Assembly (NCBI GenBank): GCA_023105745.1
Contig: JALGQZ010000003.1
Coordinates: 42,804,185-42,868,184, forward strand
Source of the DNA: Austropuccinia psidii
Taxonomy: Eukaryota; Basidiomycota; Pucciniomycetes; Pucciniales; Sphaerophragmiaceae
Reading direction: 5' to 3'
Length of the DNA: 64,000 nt
A program made the translations under genes and the position numbers. A model generated the notes under the pieces. The model worked only from the letters and a program-made list of their open reading frames with translations, ran no database searches and was not told where the DNA came from. Positions 49,640 to 63,096 of the stretch are shown here, one piece after another; within the stretch, counting starts at the first letter, position 1; every line of letters starts with the position of its first letter.

Positions 49640-51490
49640 CCTCCAAAATTCATAAACACAGGAAGAAATGTGGTGGCCTATTTGATGCACGGGCTTCCAA
49701 ATTCCAAGGATCAATTAATTCTCATATGGGGGCTAAATTGCCAGCAGCAGCCCAACAGGAACTCAAAAAAAGATTTGGTCAAGGCCCTTGAATTGATCCA
49801 GGTGTTCTTCTCACTATTTGAAACCAATCAATTCTTCCAAATTCTGAAGAAATTGGACTCATTGTTGAGCTATTGTTGCAATGGCCACTCAGCTCTATTT
49901 TGACAGTAAGAGGAAATCAATTGAAGAATCCCAATTCTTACCTGAGAATACACCAAGTTGTGCATCCCTCAACTGTTTGAAGACCAAGGATTAATCACAG
50001 AGCTCCCTTGAAACTGCAATGAAATGGATCACTCCTATTACTTACCTCTTTTGAAAGATGGTTGTGGAATTTGAGGTGAGTTTGTTTTTGGTATGTCAAA
50101 TATTATGTGGCTTATTGTATGACTCTTTATTTTAAAGAGTATGTCCAGATTTCTCACTGGTGGTGCCTTAGCATGGACCATGTGGGAGGCACTAGAAGGG
50201 AGGGGAATGATCAGGAAACTCTATAGTATTACAGGAAATAATGCAGAAAATAATCTTTCATTGACCACTGTTCTAAAGAAAACGTTTAACAGGATTAGGA
50301 TTAATTGGCCCAAGGGTAAGAGATTTCGTTGACCTGGGCATTTCAAAGAATTCTTGGTGTATATGGGGGAGCTTACCAATGAGGATTATGAATTATTCAA
50401 TCATTATCTTGGAACAAACAAGCACTTTTAAAAGATAGTGAAAATGATTAGGAAGTTTCTCAAGGTGACATACAAGGTCAGGATGACTTCAATATTGTGG
50501 CTCATTCAAATCAAAGTAATAATCAAATACTTTCCTAGCCACCATTAAAAGATTCATTTTTCATAAGGAAAGAGGCCAAAGAAGCCATTATTGCAAAAGT
50601 TAAACAAGCTGAATTGAGAGACCTAGGACAAATTGGTAAAAGTGGCAATCTTTGATGAGAAAACGTTTGTGCCAAGAAACACTGAAATTGACACACCAGG
50701 TAAATGAAACTCCTTGTGACTCTTTTGTGGATGATACTTATTGAGATCTAAATTTATAAAATATCTCTAAGCCAAAAAAAGGGTTGTGTGAGTGTTACAG
50801 GTTCTCTTCACTTGGATTTGCAGATTGGCAATGAAGGGGGATCTCTTTATTTAGCGTCATAAGAAAACTTGCAATACCAACTTTTTTCCGATAACAGTCC
50901 CAACGAATCGTTGGAATTACTTCCTCCAACAAATCCAAAGTACTCATTGGCTGAAGCTGTCTCTTCAGTAGTTCATGAGTTCTCCAGAAAACATTAAAAT
51001 ACCAGCTTACCGAAGAACATTGGAGTGAAATAAAATTCATTGAAACAATACTTCAGATGGTAAAACAGTCCTGCAGAATATTCCAAAAAAAGGACCAACA
51101 AAGCACCTAGTATTACCTTACTATCAGGTACTGAAAATGTCTTGTCTCACTAGGCCAGTGTTAGCCCTAATAGATGGTGTCAAAAATGTGAGGCAGCTTG
51201 CCAAAAATTGCACAAATATTTTGAAAGGGAATTGAGAAACAAAACAAGCATAATTGCCACCTTTTTAACCCTAAATATCGCATGGGACTATTCAAACACC
51301 TTGAGGTTCCAATACACCATTTAAAGGAAGTAATTCAGATACTGAATTTAGAATTGGCCTTATTGACCAACCAGAAGAAAAACCAAAATAGCTCAGGCCA
51401 TAAAAGAAGTTTTCCTCTTGGTTTGAGTGAAAAAGCTTTCAGACGTATTCCAACACTTGTATCAACCACTGGCCAAGAAAAATTGTGAAC
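49640..51490 (+). pseudogene. hAT-family transposase, heavily decayed
   Basis: hAT transposases cut and paste DNA transposons. A 63-codon frame (50141-50332) carries WEALEGRGMIRKLYSITGNNAENN, the segment around the second catalytic Asp, here Asn (GNNA for GDNA). It continues with INWPKGKRF and, after a frameshift, FKEFLVYMGELTNEDYELF. Further on come YQLTEEHWSEIKFIE (about 51002), LVLPYYQVLKMSCLT (about 51110), YFERELRNKTSIIATFLTLN (about 51219) and GLFKHLEVPIHH (51282), in the order known for the rust hAT proteins I recall. The dimerisation region at the C-terminus and the terminal repeats were not found. The N-terminal limit is uncertain. Confidence 0.8.
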
Positions 51491-53339
51491 TACCCAATGG
51501 TCAAGGTGATTGACTACTGTGTTATTTACAGAATTTGCACCAAATGACCAAAGGAAAAAAATTATTTCTTATTTGAAAGTAAGTCTTACTTAATTTTCCT
51601 TTATAGCTCAATTTCTATACTAAACTAATGAGCTCTCATAAATAAGTTTCAGATTGTCAGGCGTCAATTCCTCACTTTGAGGAAAATAGAATTATGATAC
51701 TTAACAATTATTAGTTCTGAATGTGTCAAGAGGGTATTATATCATAATGGGAGACTTTGAACTCCCACACGCAAAGCAATAGGGTTTTTAACTATGGAAC
51801 ATCTGACATACCTCAAAGAATGATTGAGCTATGAGGATCCTCCTTACTAGTTTTGCGTTCTAAATCTCCAGTTTGATTTTGTTTAATATGTGGCACTATA
51901 TTTATTATTTATCTTGTTTTTTGCATGTTTTAGATGGTATACTGATAACCTTGCTTGAGTAAACCTTATATAATTCAAGCTTAGAATGATCACATGGCTT
52001 ATTAAATACTGTTTCGTTAAGCTTATAGATAGTAAATACTCAATAATTAACAGTTATATTAAGTACTTCTTAGTATTCATTGCATAATAATATGTCAGCA
52101 TTGCTTAAAAGTATAAAAAGAGCGTTTTAGTAAATATTCAATTTATTTTTTACTTCTCAAGCATTTTCAAGAGAGTTACTGTAATACATACTACAATGTT
52201 CCTGAAAGTACAGAGTTTCATGCTACTATGGTTTGAAGTTTTAATGAAAAATATTTAAGAATAGTAGAGAAAGAAAAGAACTCTTCAAACAATCAACAAT
52301 TCAACTTCAAAATTTAATCAGCTTCATTATGATTCCAAAAAGCAAAGAAATATAAAACAACTAAAACTCTCAAAAATCAACATTGTTTTTCATTAATCAA
52401 ATAGTTTTTAAAGGAGTTTCTAGCTTGATACCTCAAAGAAGAAATCAAATATCATGCCAACACACCAAAATGAGGCATTCCAAAAACCATTATGCCTGTC
52501 ATGAAAATGTGAGGTTTTTATCACTCCAACTTCTAAAAGTCAAATTCTTATCTCAGTCAAAACTAAAAAGTTAAGGAAAAATATCATCACATCCTGATGT
52601 TATAATGACAATTATATAATAGTTTTTGGGAGATATAAGTTCAAATTTAATAATAATTCATGGTATTTTCTCTGAGTTCTCTCAATTAGTAATTAATTTT
52701 CTGATATTCCTTGAGAAAATTTGAAAGCTTCATCCATTTTTTTATTTTGAATTGATAAAAAATACTCACAGGGCTGTAAAGCAACCCTTAATACCAAATC
52801 ATAGAATAGGCTCCGCTTTTAGCTCTAGGTATAATTTGCTACTTCTCACCTTCATGAGAAGGTAGATTGAAATTTTTCTTAGTAAAATTAATACTCCAGA
52901 TATAAATATATCCCAAGAATTTCCTTTTCAGCAGTTTTAGGTAGAATAAATCATTATAATATCACTTATTAGTTTTGAAAATCTTGACTTGAGATTTAAG
53001 CTTACTTCTAAAATTGAGTAGAAAATTAGGTCTCTTGAAACTATTTTTTATATAAGTATAGATTTGATTTTAGTAAAACTAGCAAAGGGAAAAAAAATTA
53101 TAAATGAATAATCAGAAATCAATATTGATTTATGCTTCAGGAAGACCAATGGGATCTAAAAGAAACCTCCATGTATGGGCTATGACCAAACAATCAAAGC
53201 AATACCTCCTGTTGAATTAAATCAATCTCAACAAAACAGATCCTGATTTTATCGTCTTACAATCAAAGACAATCACATTACTAAAGCAAGTAAACTCTGT
53301 ATATAATAAGCTTAACATAATCAAAAATATTCATATTCA
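51491..53339. other. AT-rich stretch without recognisable genes
   Basis: No supportable coding region. By position, part of it may be the decayed 3' half (RNase H, integrase, LTR) of the inverted Gypsy relic at 53340-54560, but I cannot read domains in it. Confidence 0.45.
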
Positions 53340-54560
53340 TCTCGTCCTGGGGCACAATTCTTGATAGGAAATCATTAAATGCCTTTTTTTATTAAAAAGG
53401 AGTTTACAAATGCTACATGTACCAGGTTTTCAAGAATTTTAAATAAATGGGAAGATTTTCTCGGAAAGACTTTCACTTCCACTGAGTTTATCTTTTACAA
53501 AACTCTATATAGTCTTGTGATTTGAGCCTCCCAGGTTTTAGAGTAGAAAACCATTTAATCAATATAAAATATGAGTCATACTTCATATAACTCTTCAGAA
53601 AAGATTTCTTGAATCACTATTTCAAAATTTGAAGGTGCATTTTCAATACAAAAAGGAGCTCTGACATATTGAGACACTTCAAAGTGAAAAGTAGTCCTCA
53701 AATCTTTACTTTTTCTGGGTGTTAAAGAATTATTATGTAATCCTATAAAGAATAAGATAACTTTAATTTATACTTCTTGATATATTCAAAGAAGGGAGAT
53801 AAGGAGTTTTGGACTTGAGATACCTGTAGGGAACATTATATGTTTTCAAGGCTCCAAGGTCAATGACCATTCAAAAGTTTCCATTATTACATACCAAAAA
53901 TAACAGGGACAGTAATTTCTCCTTCTTAATAATGGCCAATGTTCTTCACAGAAATTATCTTCAGCATACTAGAATCATGCCATTCTAATGACAAAGAATG
54001 GCTTCTAGATGTTACTTTTCTGATAAAAAGGTCCATTTTTTCTCCATAAAAACAAATTAACTTCCCCTTATTGTCTTTCAGAAAGGTGAAGCATTATTTC
54101 ATCTTGATAAATTCAACTCCACTTGATACTGTAAAAGCCTTTTTTTATTGAAAGTGGTGAATTATCTTTTCTCAAAGTTGCTTCTTTAAGGTAAAAGAAA
54201 ATCTTTGTTATTTCTATGGTATCAAATTCTAAATTATCTATCTTTCTGATATTCAAAACATCTTACATACAGGATTGAATGATCATTCAAAAGTAGAAAA
54301 TTGGTTTATTAGAAGGTTTTAATAACAAAAGAATTCACAGAAATCCTTAATATAACATTTTCATCAAATATTTTAAGTGGTTTTATAGGGGTTCTTTCTC
54401 TTTTGAGCTCTAAAAAATCAAGTCGTAATGATTGATATTCAAAATTGGTAACAAAAATATTGAGAAAGCTATTCCAACACAAGAGAAGATTTCTCCTAGC
54501 TCAATCAATTTATCAGCGAGTTTGTTCTAAAAGACAACATATTATATACAGGAATATCAA
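53340..54560 (-). pseudogene. G4: inverted relic of a G2-like Gypsy protease and RT
   Basis: Read on the - strand, 54530-54380 gives LGEIFSCVGIAFS and PIKPLKIFDENVI, matching the protease region of G2 with the DTGA motif destroyed. About 600 bases on, EITVPVIFGM (about 53900), MVIDLGALKTYNVPYRYL and then FHFEVSQYVRAPFCIENAPS, IFSEELYEV, LIFYID and YSKTWEAQITRLYRVL follow the RT palm of the G2 family in order. The second catalytic Asp and several codons read as stops. It is much older than G2 itself, judged by the density of lesions. No LTRs were recognised. Confidence 0.7.
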
Positions 54561-57500
54561 GCTGTATAGAATTGGTCTCTTTTTGGATTTAACTTCATAA
54601 TCTGTAAATCTTGCATATTTTGTAAGAAAGTTTCAGTATTACTTAATAAGGGTAAATGAGAGTAAGATTTAATTCTGCTAAGGGTAGAATCCAAATTTTC
54701 TATGTGCTTAGAGTATTTAAAAAATATTCATTCTTTTAATTTTATTTTATTCAATGACAAAAGACTTTCTCTTCTTGTTTCTATAAATTCTAATATACTT
54801 ATTATTACCTCTTTTTGGACATTTATTAGAAAAATATAAAGGATGTTTGCGAAATTTTCAATTCCATAATTCTTAGAAATATTTATCATGCGATTTATCA
54901 AAATTATATTAATGTTTTTTTTCTAAATGATATTCCAATGGTGTTGAAATCATTGTCTTGATATTCATCTTTATAAATTAATTCTTTTCTCTAGCCATTG
55001 ATACTTTCAATGTATAAATTTTTGCTTCTTCTAGTAAATTTACAGAAGTCCAATATTTAAAAGGATTTCCAAAGTATCCCCCACATTTTCTCAGAATGCT
55101 TCTGTGAAGGATAAGCTCTGAAATTTCAGGTTAAAGATCTGCCAGTCTATCATTTTTTTGGCAGAGCCAAAGTTAGGCACTTCCCATGTAAGCATAAAGC
55201 TCAAAATATCAAAAAGCAGTTTATCTTCAAAGATGAAGGTATAATTGGTCCTTGTTTTGATTACTTGGCGCTTTTATAAAGTCCATGTCTAGTTCTAATG
55301 TGAATTTCTGGCCTCAAAGTACCACCTATGAGCTTTTTTATAGAAAAGAATGTTAAGCCTGGTTGTAATTATAATTTTTTATAACCTAAAGTATTCTTCC
55401 ATTATATTGATACCTCTCATGGAGCCCATATTTTCACAATACCCTTCACCACTGAGGTGAGGCCACTCTATAAGCTTTGGAACGTTTGTAAGTAGCACTT
55501 GGTTCTTTGATGGTTTTGGATTATAGAAGGAGGTTTGGAATTGAATTTTGACATGTTAATATTCTAAATTAAAGAATAGTATATGGGAATAATTCCTGTA
55601 TCTATCTTTATGATGAGGTGTAGAAATTCCTGGAATGGTTTGAAGTAACTGTCAAGCTTCACATAGCTTTCTGGTTTTTCACCTTGTGTATTTATCATTC
55701 AATTTTAAAGAAATTCTCTTAAATTAACTATGTGAAGCTTGAAGACATTTTTTTCTTTAATTTTCACTTCTTTTCAAAGATCTATTTTTCTGTTATCAGC
55801 AGAGGTTACCTTTCCTAATCCCAATTTGAACTTTGGTAATTAATATCTTGAATTATCAAAGCCCCTCTTTCAGGAAATTATCTTTGTCTTTGCTCAGATT
55901 ATAACTTTTTAATATAATCAACGGTTTTCTGAGTGTATTCTTTGGTAATATTGATGTAATTTCTGACTTCTTTTCAATATTAAATTTGGACTATCTGTTG
56001 AAAAAACATGACATAATTTGCACTTGTATTTTTTCATGGTTTGAAGGGTGTTTTAGATGTTTTCAAAGATTTATAACCATGTATAACACAGTTGGATAAT
56101 TTTCACATGTCCTATTGATGTAGCTGAAACTAGCATCATTCATTTAAATACGTGTACAAATCCTTAAATTTCCATGTGAAATAAATTTTATAGCATAGTC
56201 TAAATCTGATAAAAATCTTGAATTTTGGATAAAAGGTCTTAAATGACATGTGGTATATTAATCTTTCTTCCTCATGATTTGATTTGAATAAACACTTTGG
56301 CTATCTGAAACACACTTTCTATTGAATCTTGTCCAAATTTTGTAATCCTATAGTACTGGCTTTATGGCTGATCTTTTGAATATTTTCCATTTAATTTCTA
56401 TTTTGCCTGTGTGCAAGGCTCCTTTTTCATTTTTTAGTTTCTTATATGGGTAACTTAAAGGGTGTTGTCTGTTTTTTTAGAGGAAATTTGTCTGGCTGTG
56501 GGTATACTCTCCACAATTATAGGGTCAGGAGGATTGTATTATGATTTTTAATGAATGGGGTCCATATATTAAGCACCGTGAGAGTGCTGTGATGAAAAAA
56601 ATATTTTCTAATATTGAGATGAAAGCTAATTCAGATTTTAAAAAAACATTGATATTTGATAGATATCCTTTTGGGGTTGATTTTGTAAAAATTATGGTTG
56701 GCTTTTCATATGTCTGCCAAAACCTCTTGTGGTGATTTAAGCTGTATTTAAGCCTAAAATATTACTTCAAGCTTCAGAATTTGGTAATATAATGTGATTC
56801 TGACCAATTAATTACTCCTAGAGCTCTATATGATTGATTTACTCAATAATCACATCTATAAAGTTTTTGTGATCTGCTTGAGGGGTTATTTCTTGTTTAA
56901 CTGGCCCATGATGTGAGTGAAGGAATTTCTGCTTCTTAATAATGAAACATTATATCAAAAATAACTATATTCCCAGTTGTTGGCTCATTTAGGGCTCTAT
57001 TAACTTTCAGCTTGATCAATTCACAGGAAATCACCTCCTGATAATGTTTTAGGGCTATAATAACATTACTTTCAGGAATTTTAGTGGTTACTGTTCACTC
57101 ATGTATGAAGCTTTCTGTGTCTTGTCATTTTTTAGAAGCTGAAATCAATAGAAAAGAAGATATTTAAACATAAAAATTCAAAATTTTCACAAGAAAAGAA
57201 AATTCTAAGAATAACTTCTCTTATCAATTATGGGAACTGTAAGTGTTTTTGCTGTGTCTGTATTAATCTATCAATAAAAGGAGATAATTCAACAAGAGTA
57301 GAATATATTTTTTGGTATCCCAAATATCTGTAAAACTGACTCCATTAAAAAGATAGATTGATGCTAAAGCTATGAGTTTGACATGTTAAAACTATTTATA
57401 CATCAAATATGATGCATATAATATTAGTATTTAGTTTTGATGAATATGTTGAGAGGTTTGACTTCCATGATTATAGATTGATTAACTATGATTATGACTA

Positions 57501-58239
57501 AGAAAATTAATGTTTTGATCATATTTGATGAGCTCAGTGAAAGCTCATATTGTAGAAATACTTCTGTTTTGTTGGAATTGAAATAATGGATGATCACACT
57601 CTTCATCTGTGTAAAAAGCCTATATTTATAATATTTGGAGGTATCCTAATGGTAATTGCAGCCTTCCACATCTGCAAAAATAAGAATTTTCCACTAATAA
57701 CAGCCGTTTGAGGTTGGAATTAACCCATCAAAATATAATTAAGCCTCTATATGGGAACAGGGACCTTTTGGGCATGTAGGAAACTCTATTTACCCAAAAT
57801 ATAGTCAAAGACCTTCAATTTATATAAAAAAGGGGTCTTTCTGGCTAGTGGAAAAGGTCTATTTCAGCTTACCCAGTACTTTGGTGTCTCTAATAAAACT
57901 TCTTTCACCCTTGGTAAGCTCTCTGAGAAGTATAGGACTTCTATTTGGTGCATATTATCTCATAAACTGTGGTTTACCCTAACACAGGCACAAAAAAGGG
58001 GAAAATGGCCACAAAAGAAGTAAGTAAAGACTATGAGAAGGTTAAAAACACATAAGTACTACCCCCACTCCAAATCCCTTATCTCTGTGAGTCCCAGACT
58101 CTTGGGAAGGTAATATCTCAGAAGCTATCCCCACTTGTGGATTTCTACAGGTTTCATAGGTCCCAATCACCGTTGAAAAAGACATTCCAACTTGTGGAAT
58201 GGTATTCCATACCAATTATACAAGTCTAAAGCTTACCAA
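54561..58239. other. AT-rich stretch, probably decayed retroelement DNA
   Basis: No readable gene. On the - strand, 54700-56300 is where the gag of the inverted G4 relic should lie, but I could not confirm a zinc knuckle. A 64-codon frame at 56541-56735 (+) has no motif. Confidence 0.4.
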
Positions 58240-58760
58240 ATCATAAAAAAAGTGTGGAATTTCAGAGAAATCCTTGAGTAACTTTGGAGAAGGAAATAAA
58301 ATTAAAGAGCAAATTGGGATATGGAAAGAAGATGTAGGAATGATTCAAGATTGTGGAATAACTCACGAGAAGGAAATAAGATTGTTGAATAACCCCGGAG
58401 ATGAAAAGAAAGGTTCTGAATAACTCTGGAGAAGGAAGTCAAATTGAATAAGAATTAAAAAGATGGAAATAGGATTGTGGAATTATAGAAAAATCTCAGA
58501 ACAACTTGGGAGAAGAAAATCAAATTGCAGAATAATTTCAAAGATGGAAATAGGATTGTGGAGCTACAGAAGATATGTGGAAAAATCCTGGTGATCAAAA
58601 GAGAATTTCACAATAACCCCATAGATGGAAATGAAACAGAAGATTAAATCCAGAGAGCTAAATCAAATTGTGGAATAACTCAGGAGATGGATAGAAATTT
58701 GGGGAATAACTTCAGAGAAAGAAATCAAATGGAAGAAATCTGCAAATATTTAAATAAAGC
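58240..58760 (+). repeat. degenerate minisatellite, unit about 35-45 bp
   Basis: Words such as TGTGGAATAAC, GGAGATGGAAATA and AGAAATCAAATTG recur about a dozen times with variable spacing. It is probably an old expanded tandem array; it may belong to the U3 region of the G3 element downstream. Confidence 0.6.
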
Positions 58761-59300
58761 TGTGAAGAATTTCTACGGAATAAAAAAGAATTCTGAAAAT
58801 ACAGAAGATTAAAGCTTCAACCAGAAGAATTTCAATTAAAATGTTAAATACCAATTTCTCTTCCCTATTGCATCCTCCATAGAAAAATTACATAATTCAA
58901 TGGAGATAAGATAAATACAGCTATTTCCATTTATATTGAGCACAGAATCAGAAATTTATTTTTTTTACTGCAATCCAATTGAAAGAAATACCTCAAGGCT
59001 ATTCAAGAAATAACAATGGATCTAACAAGAACAAATGCTTTCTTACTAATAATAATACACTCAAATTTGATATAAATGATGCAATATCTGCATGAAATGA
59101 CAGAATAAGGAATTCAAACCACCAGTAAAATCCTCTCAAGATTGCATATACAAGCTAAAATTAGTAATAAATAAAAATACAGGAAGCTTGAAAGCAATAA
59201 TTTCCCCACCTTTTCTCAAATCTAATGGAAGTGCACACAATAGCAAATTTTGTATTTTTACCACTTCATCAACTTTCAAAAAGTATGTCACAAGCCTGCT

Positions 59301-59660
59301 TCTCTCAAAGATACCATATTACTAGAAAAGGTTCAATTTTCAGAAGCTGTATTTTGTGCACTTTCTGGGAAAAAATAAATTCCAACCACCAAAATTATCT
59401 CAATGAAAACACATGATCTTGATAAGAAAAACACCACCAGCCAAATTCTCTCAGAAAAATGTAACAAAGTCATCAAAAATAAATTTCACCAGATAAATTC
59501 TCTCAAAGATCTCAGATGACTAGAAAAAAAATTCAATTGTCATAATCTGTATTGTCTCCACTTCCTTGGAAAAAATAAACTGTCAAAAGCCAAATTATCT
59601 CAATGAACTCACATTATTTTGATAAGAAAGACACCAACAGCAAAATTCTCTCAGTAAACA
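59301..59660 (+). repeat. about 198-bp tandem duplication
   Basis: The segment beginning TCTCTCAAAG at 59301 recurs at 59499 with the same order of landmarks (ACTAGAAAA, TTCAATTNTCA, GGAAAAAATAAA, AATTATCTCAATGAA, GATAAGAAA, ACACCANCAGC). The copies differ by many substitutions and a few indels. Confidence 0.7.
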
Positions 59661-59759
59661 CACTGATACACCAAACATACATGTCCAACCAGCTAAAATA
59701 TCTCAAGTGTGTTTTTTCTAAGTCCCTTTCCTTGGAAAGCTCTATGAAGGCCTAAAAGG

Positions 59760-59767
59760 TATAAATA
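59760..59767 (+). promoter_or_regulatory. TATA box, probable G3 LTR promoter
   Basis: TATAAATA followed by GAGGTCTCCTCTCCCCC. Its setting upstream of a repeat array and of gag resembles the U3/R junction of an LTR, but the LTR ends were not located. Confidence 0.5.
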
Positions 59768-59884
59768 GAGGTCTCCTCTCCCCCATTTTCCCAAAATAAT
59801 GGAACAAGTTCCCAAATTCCAGGATCACAAACATCCCTTAAATAGCAGGATATCTAGATTAGTATTAGTGTTTTATTTGTGGAA

Positions 59885-60230
59885 AGCTCAGTAGCACTGC
59901 TCATCCACTTAATTTTATTGAAAAAGGAGTAGTATGTCCATAGTGGAAATCTCAGTATCTTATTATTATGAGGAAAATGGAATAGTATTAGTGTTTTAGT
60001 TGTGAAAACTCAGTATACTTTCTCAGTAGCTTAGTATTATTGGAAAATAGTAGTATAGCCATAGTGAAAAGCTTAGTATCCTTTCTCAGTAGCTTAGTAT
60101 TATTGAATAATAGTAGTATATACATATTAAAAAGCTTAGTAGGCTTGTTCAGTAGCTTAGTATTATTTAAGACTATTAGTATAACACTAGTAAAATGCTT
60201 AGTATTATTGAAAGAAATCAGTAGTGATAT
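59885..60230 (+). repeat. 63-bp tandem array in the G3 leader
   Basis: CTCAGTAGCTTAGTATTATT recurs at 60023, 60086 and 60149, exactly 63 bases apart, with earlier, more diverged units from about 59889 and 59953. Each unit has a second part like ATAGTAGTATAGCCATAGTG. A 78-codon frame (60040-60276) is open only because 63 is a multiple of three, so it is not a gene. Confidence 0.85.
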
Positions 60231-61429
60231 AAAAATAATATTAAAAACATTATTGAAGAATTTCTATTTGAATTAAATCCAGTAGTATTATTAATAGTAT
60301 CAATATCAAAAAACCATTATAATCAAAAAATTAAACCCAAAAAACAACAATTTATTAGTCTTATTAAAATAAAATCAAATAGTAGTCTTTAGTTTATCTA
60401 AAATTATAGTCTGAAATCAGACTTTTGGCCATAGATTCATTGATAGGTCTGATTTAGAGACTATTGATAAGTATCCTCTATTTGTTAAAATAACAAATCC
60501 TATTTTACTTTGTGATTCTCTGTAGCCTAAATATTCAGTATTATTTAGAGGGGCAGATAATGCACCTTAGCACCAATGGTATTGGACAATTCTAAAATTC
60601 AAAACAGACTTTACAATAATTTTTCTTTAAAGGTATTGCCTTATTTCATACCACACTTAAAGGAGTTCTCCATGCTGGTGTCCCAAAAGTGGCCATACAG
60701 CTTCAACCATAAATAATCAGTCAATTATAAAAAGAAATTTAAATTCACTCCGTAAAAAAACATTTCACCAATCAGGAAAACTCACAAGGCTTTCAATTGA
60801 ATCTGGAATCAGAGAAACAAAGAAATTCTTAATAATCATCACCATAAAGTTCTTCAAAAAAATCATTTTATTATTATTATCCAAAAAGAGGAGAATAATC
60901 AACTTCAAAGGAAGAACCTATAGATTATAGTATACCAGTTGGTACACCCAGAACCAATAAGAAATATCAGAAGATATTTACAGATTATTTTCAAGAATTA
61001 CTCAAGGAGACATTTCAAATTAGAAAGAAAAGTGAACAACAGAAAAGCAACAAAGATGATATCAATATGGATTCATAATCTTTGGCAAGGATACCACATA
61101 ATCCCAATGATTATAAAGAAGAAATTATCAATGAAGAGACCAAGAAAGGAGAAGAGGATATTTCTGATGCAGAAATTATTCAGCAAAAATGTTGGAAGTG
61201 CAACAAGAATTAATTGAACTTCTTAAGAAGGAAGGTGAAAGAAAACAGCCCACTGAAAGAAGCTAAAACCATACCAAGAACTCTCAGACAACAAGGATAA
61301 CCACAACCATTTTCAAGGGCCATGGCCTCATCAAACTCATTCACTTCACAAAGATCAAATACTCTACTAAAGCGGGTCAATATTACTCCCCAGGATTAAA
61401 GTCTATGACCACAGGAAATTCCTAGAAAA

Positions 61430-62395
61430 AATACAATAATTATCAATATTAGGCCAAAGAATTCTAGCTTATGGCTTGATGGAAATGAAGTAGAATGATT
61501 TATTAAAAGACTGGAAAATGTAGCAGAAATCAAAAGAGAAAGTGCAAGGTATATAGAAAGAAGAATATCCTTTTGGACTAAAGATTAATAAATTAGCTAC
61601 CATATTGAGGGAATGCTCAAATATAGAACTGGAGATTGAGAGCAATTGAAAATTGATATGAAAAGAAGATGGGGAAAAGTATCACCTGAAAAAAGATAAA
61701 AGTTGTTGTCAATAACTAAGTTTTTTTACAAAGATTAAACAAGAAGGAGGAATTAGAAATATGAAGAAATATAAAATGTTCATGGAGGAATATGAATGAA
61801 TTATTGATTATGTCAAAAGGTATCAATATATACAAGGAGATATTGATAACAATCAAGAAATTTTGGCTAGTATTTCCTCAAGTATTCAATGATACATTTT
61901 TAAAGGAACTATAAAAGATAAGACCATGGTGCAAGCTTTGAGTGGTGGTTATATCAGTCCAAGATTGCAAATTTTAAAGATATATATTGAACAAGACTTA
62001 GAAGCAAAATTCTTAATTCAACAGGAGGGACTTTCACAAGAAAAGAGAGCTAGGCTTAAAGATGAATTTGGGAAGAACTCTCAAAGAAAAGGAAATATCT
62101 TACTCAAAATTTTCAAAATCCTCAGCCAAAAGAACATAAATAAAAGAATACTTGGAAGGAATCAGCTTGAAAACCTTACATAAGTCATGGAATACCCAAA
62201 GAAAACCAAATACAGGAATAATAAGGATCAGAAAAATTCTCAAAACTCACAGAAATTCAGGCCAATATATTCTTTACCACCCATATGTCCCAGATAAAAT
62301 GGCCTCAAGAAATCCACTAAAGTGTAATTACTTTTTAGAAAAAGGACATTACACAATAAGATGTAATCATCTCACAGAATAATTGGAGAAAAGAA
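61430..62395 (+). pseudogene. G3 gag with decayed zinc knuckle
   Basis: The capsid region reads with stops as LWLDGNEVE, FIKRLENVAEI, DISYHIEGM-like and DMKRRWGKVSPEKR. It continues KQEGGIRNMKKYKMFMEEYE, IIDYVKRYQYIQGDIDNNQEI, then MVQALSGGYISPRLQILKIY (open frame 61926-62183) and a charged stretch. The knuckle at about 62322-62364 reads CNYFLEKGHYTIRC: the second Cys of the CCHC set is Phe (TGT to TTT). The downstream segment YLFPNFQTVPTEVPT continues the rust gag I recall. Six or more stops make it dead. Confidence 0.85.
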
Positions 62396-63096
62396 TTGCC
62401 TTGAACTATGGAGAAAAATATCTTTTTCCAAATTTTCAGACAGTACCCACAGAAGTCCCTACATATGCAGAAAATTGGTTGGACAGTTTGTCAAAGAACA
62501 GGCGGAGGTAACTGAAAAGATGATATAAAAATCAAATCCACACCCAAAAAAGCAAGAAAAAAAAGTAATTGAGGGTCAAAAGGATGCGAAGGCAGCCACT
62601 ATAGCTCAAATATATTGATGGGGGAACTGGAAACCTCCTCAAATATCACTAGAAAATGAAAATCTCTAAATGAATGTTGGAATTAAGCAGAAAAGAAAGT
62701 AAATTAAAAGCCAAACTCAGAAAGAGGATACAAATGAAACACAGAAATTATTTGAAAAGAAGATACCAGGTGCCTACCATGAGAAAGATGAGGCAGAAGA
62801 AGAAATAAGAGTTTTAATTACAACAAAATACAAGAAACCCCAAGAAGGAAAGGAAAGGGATAATGATAATATTGAAATAATTGCTAAGGAAGGGAATTAG
62901 GAGATACCAAAAAAGGATTTACGAAAGATAGAATTAAAGAACAAAGCAAAATCTACAGTTAATACCTACAAGCCAAAAATCAAACATATAATGAAGAAAA
63001 TACTTCAAAAAGAATGAATCTTCCTCTTGAAGGAATATTATAAATTTAACAAAAAGTTATAAAAAATTACAAAACTTAACTAACCAACAGAAAGAT

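Noticed and set aside
60040..60276. 78-codon hydrophobic frame
   Set aside because: It is generated by the 63-bp tandem array, whose period is a multiple of three; no gene context.
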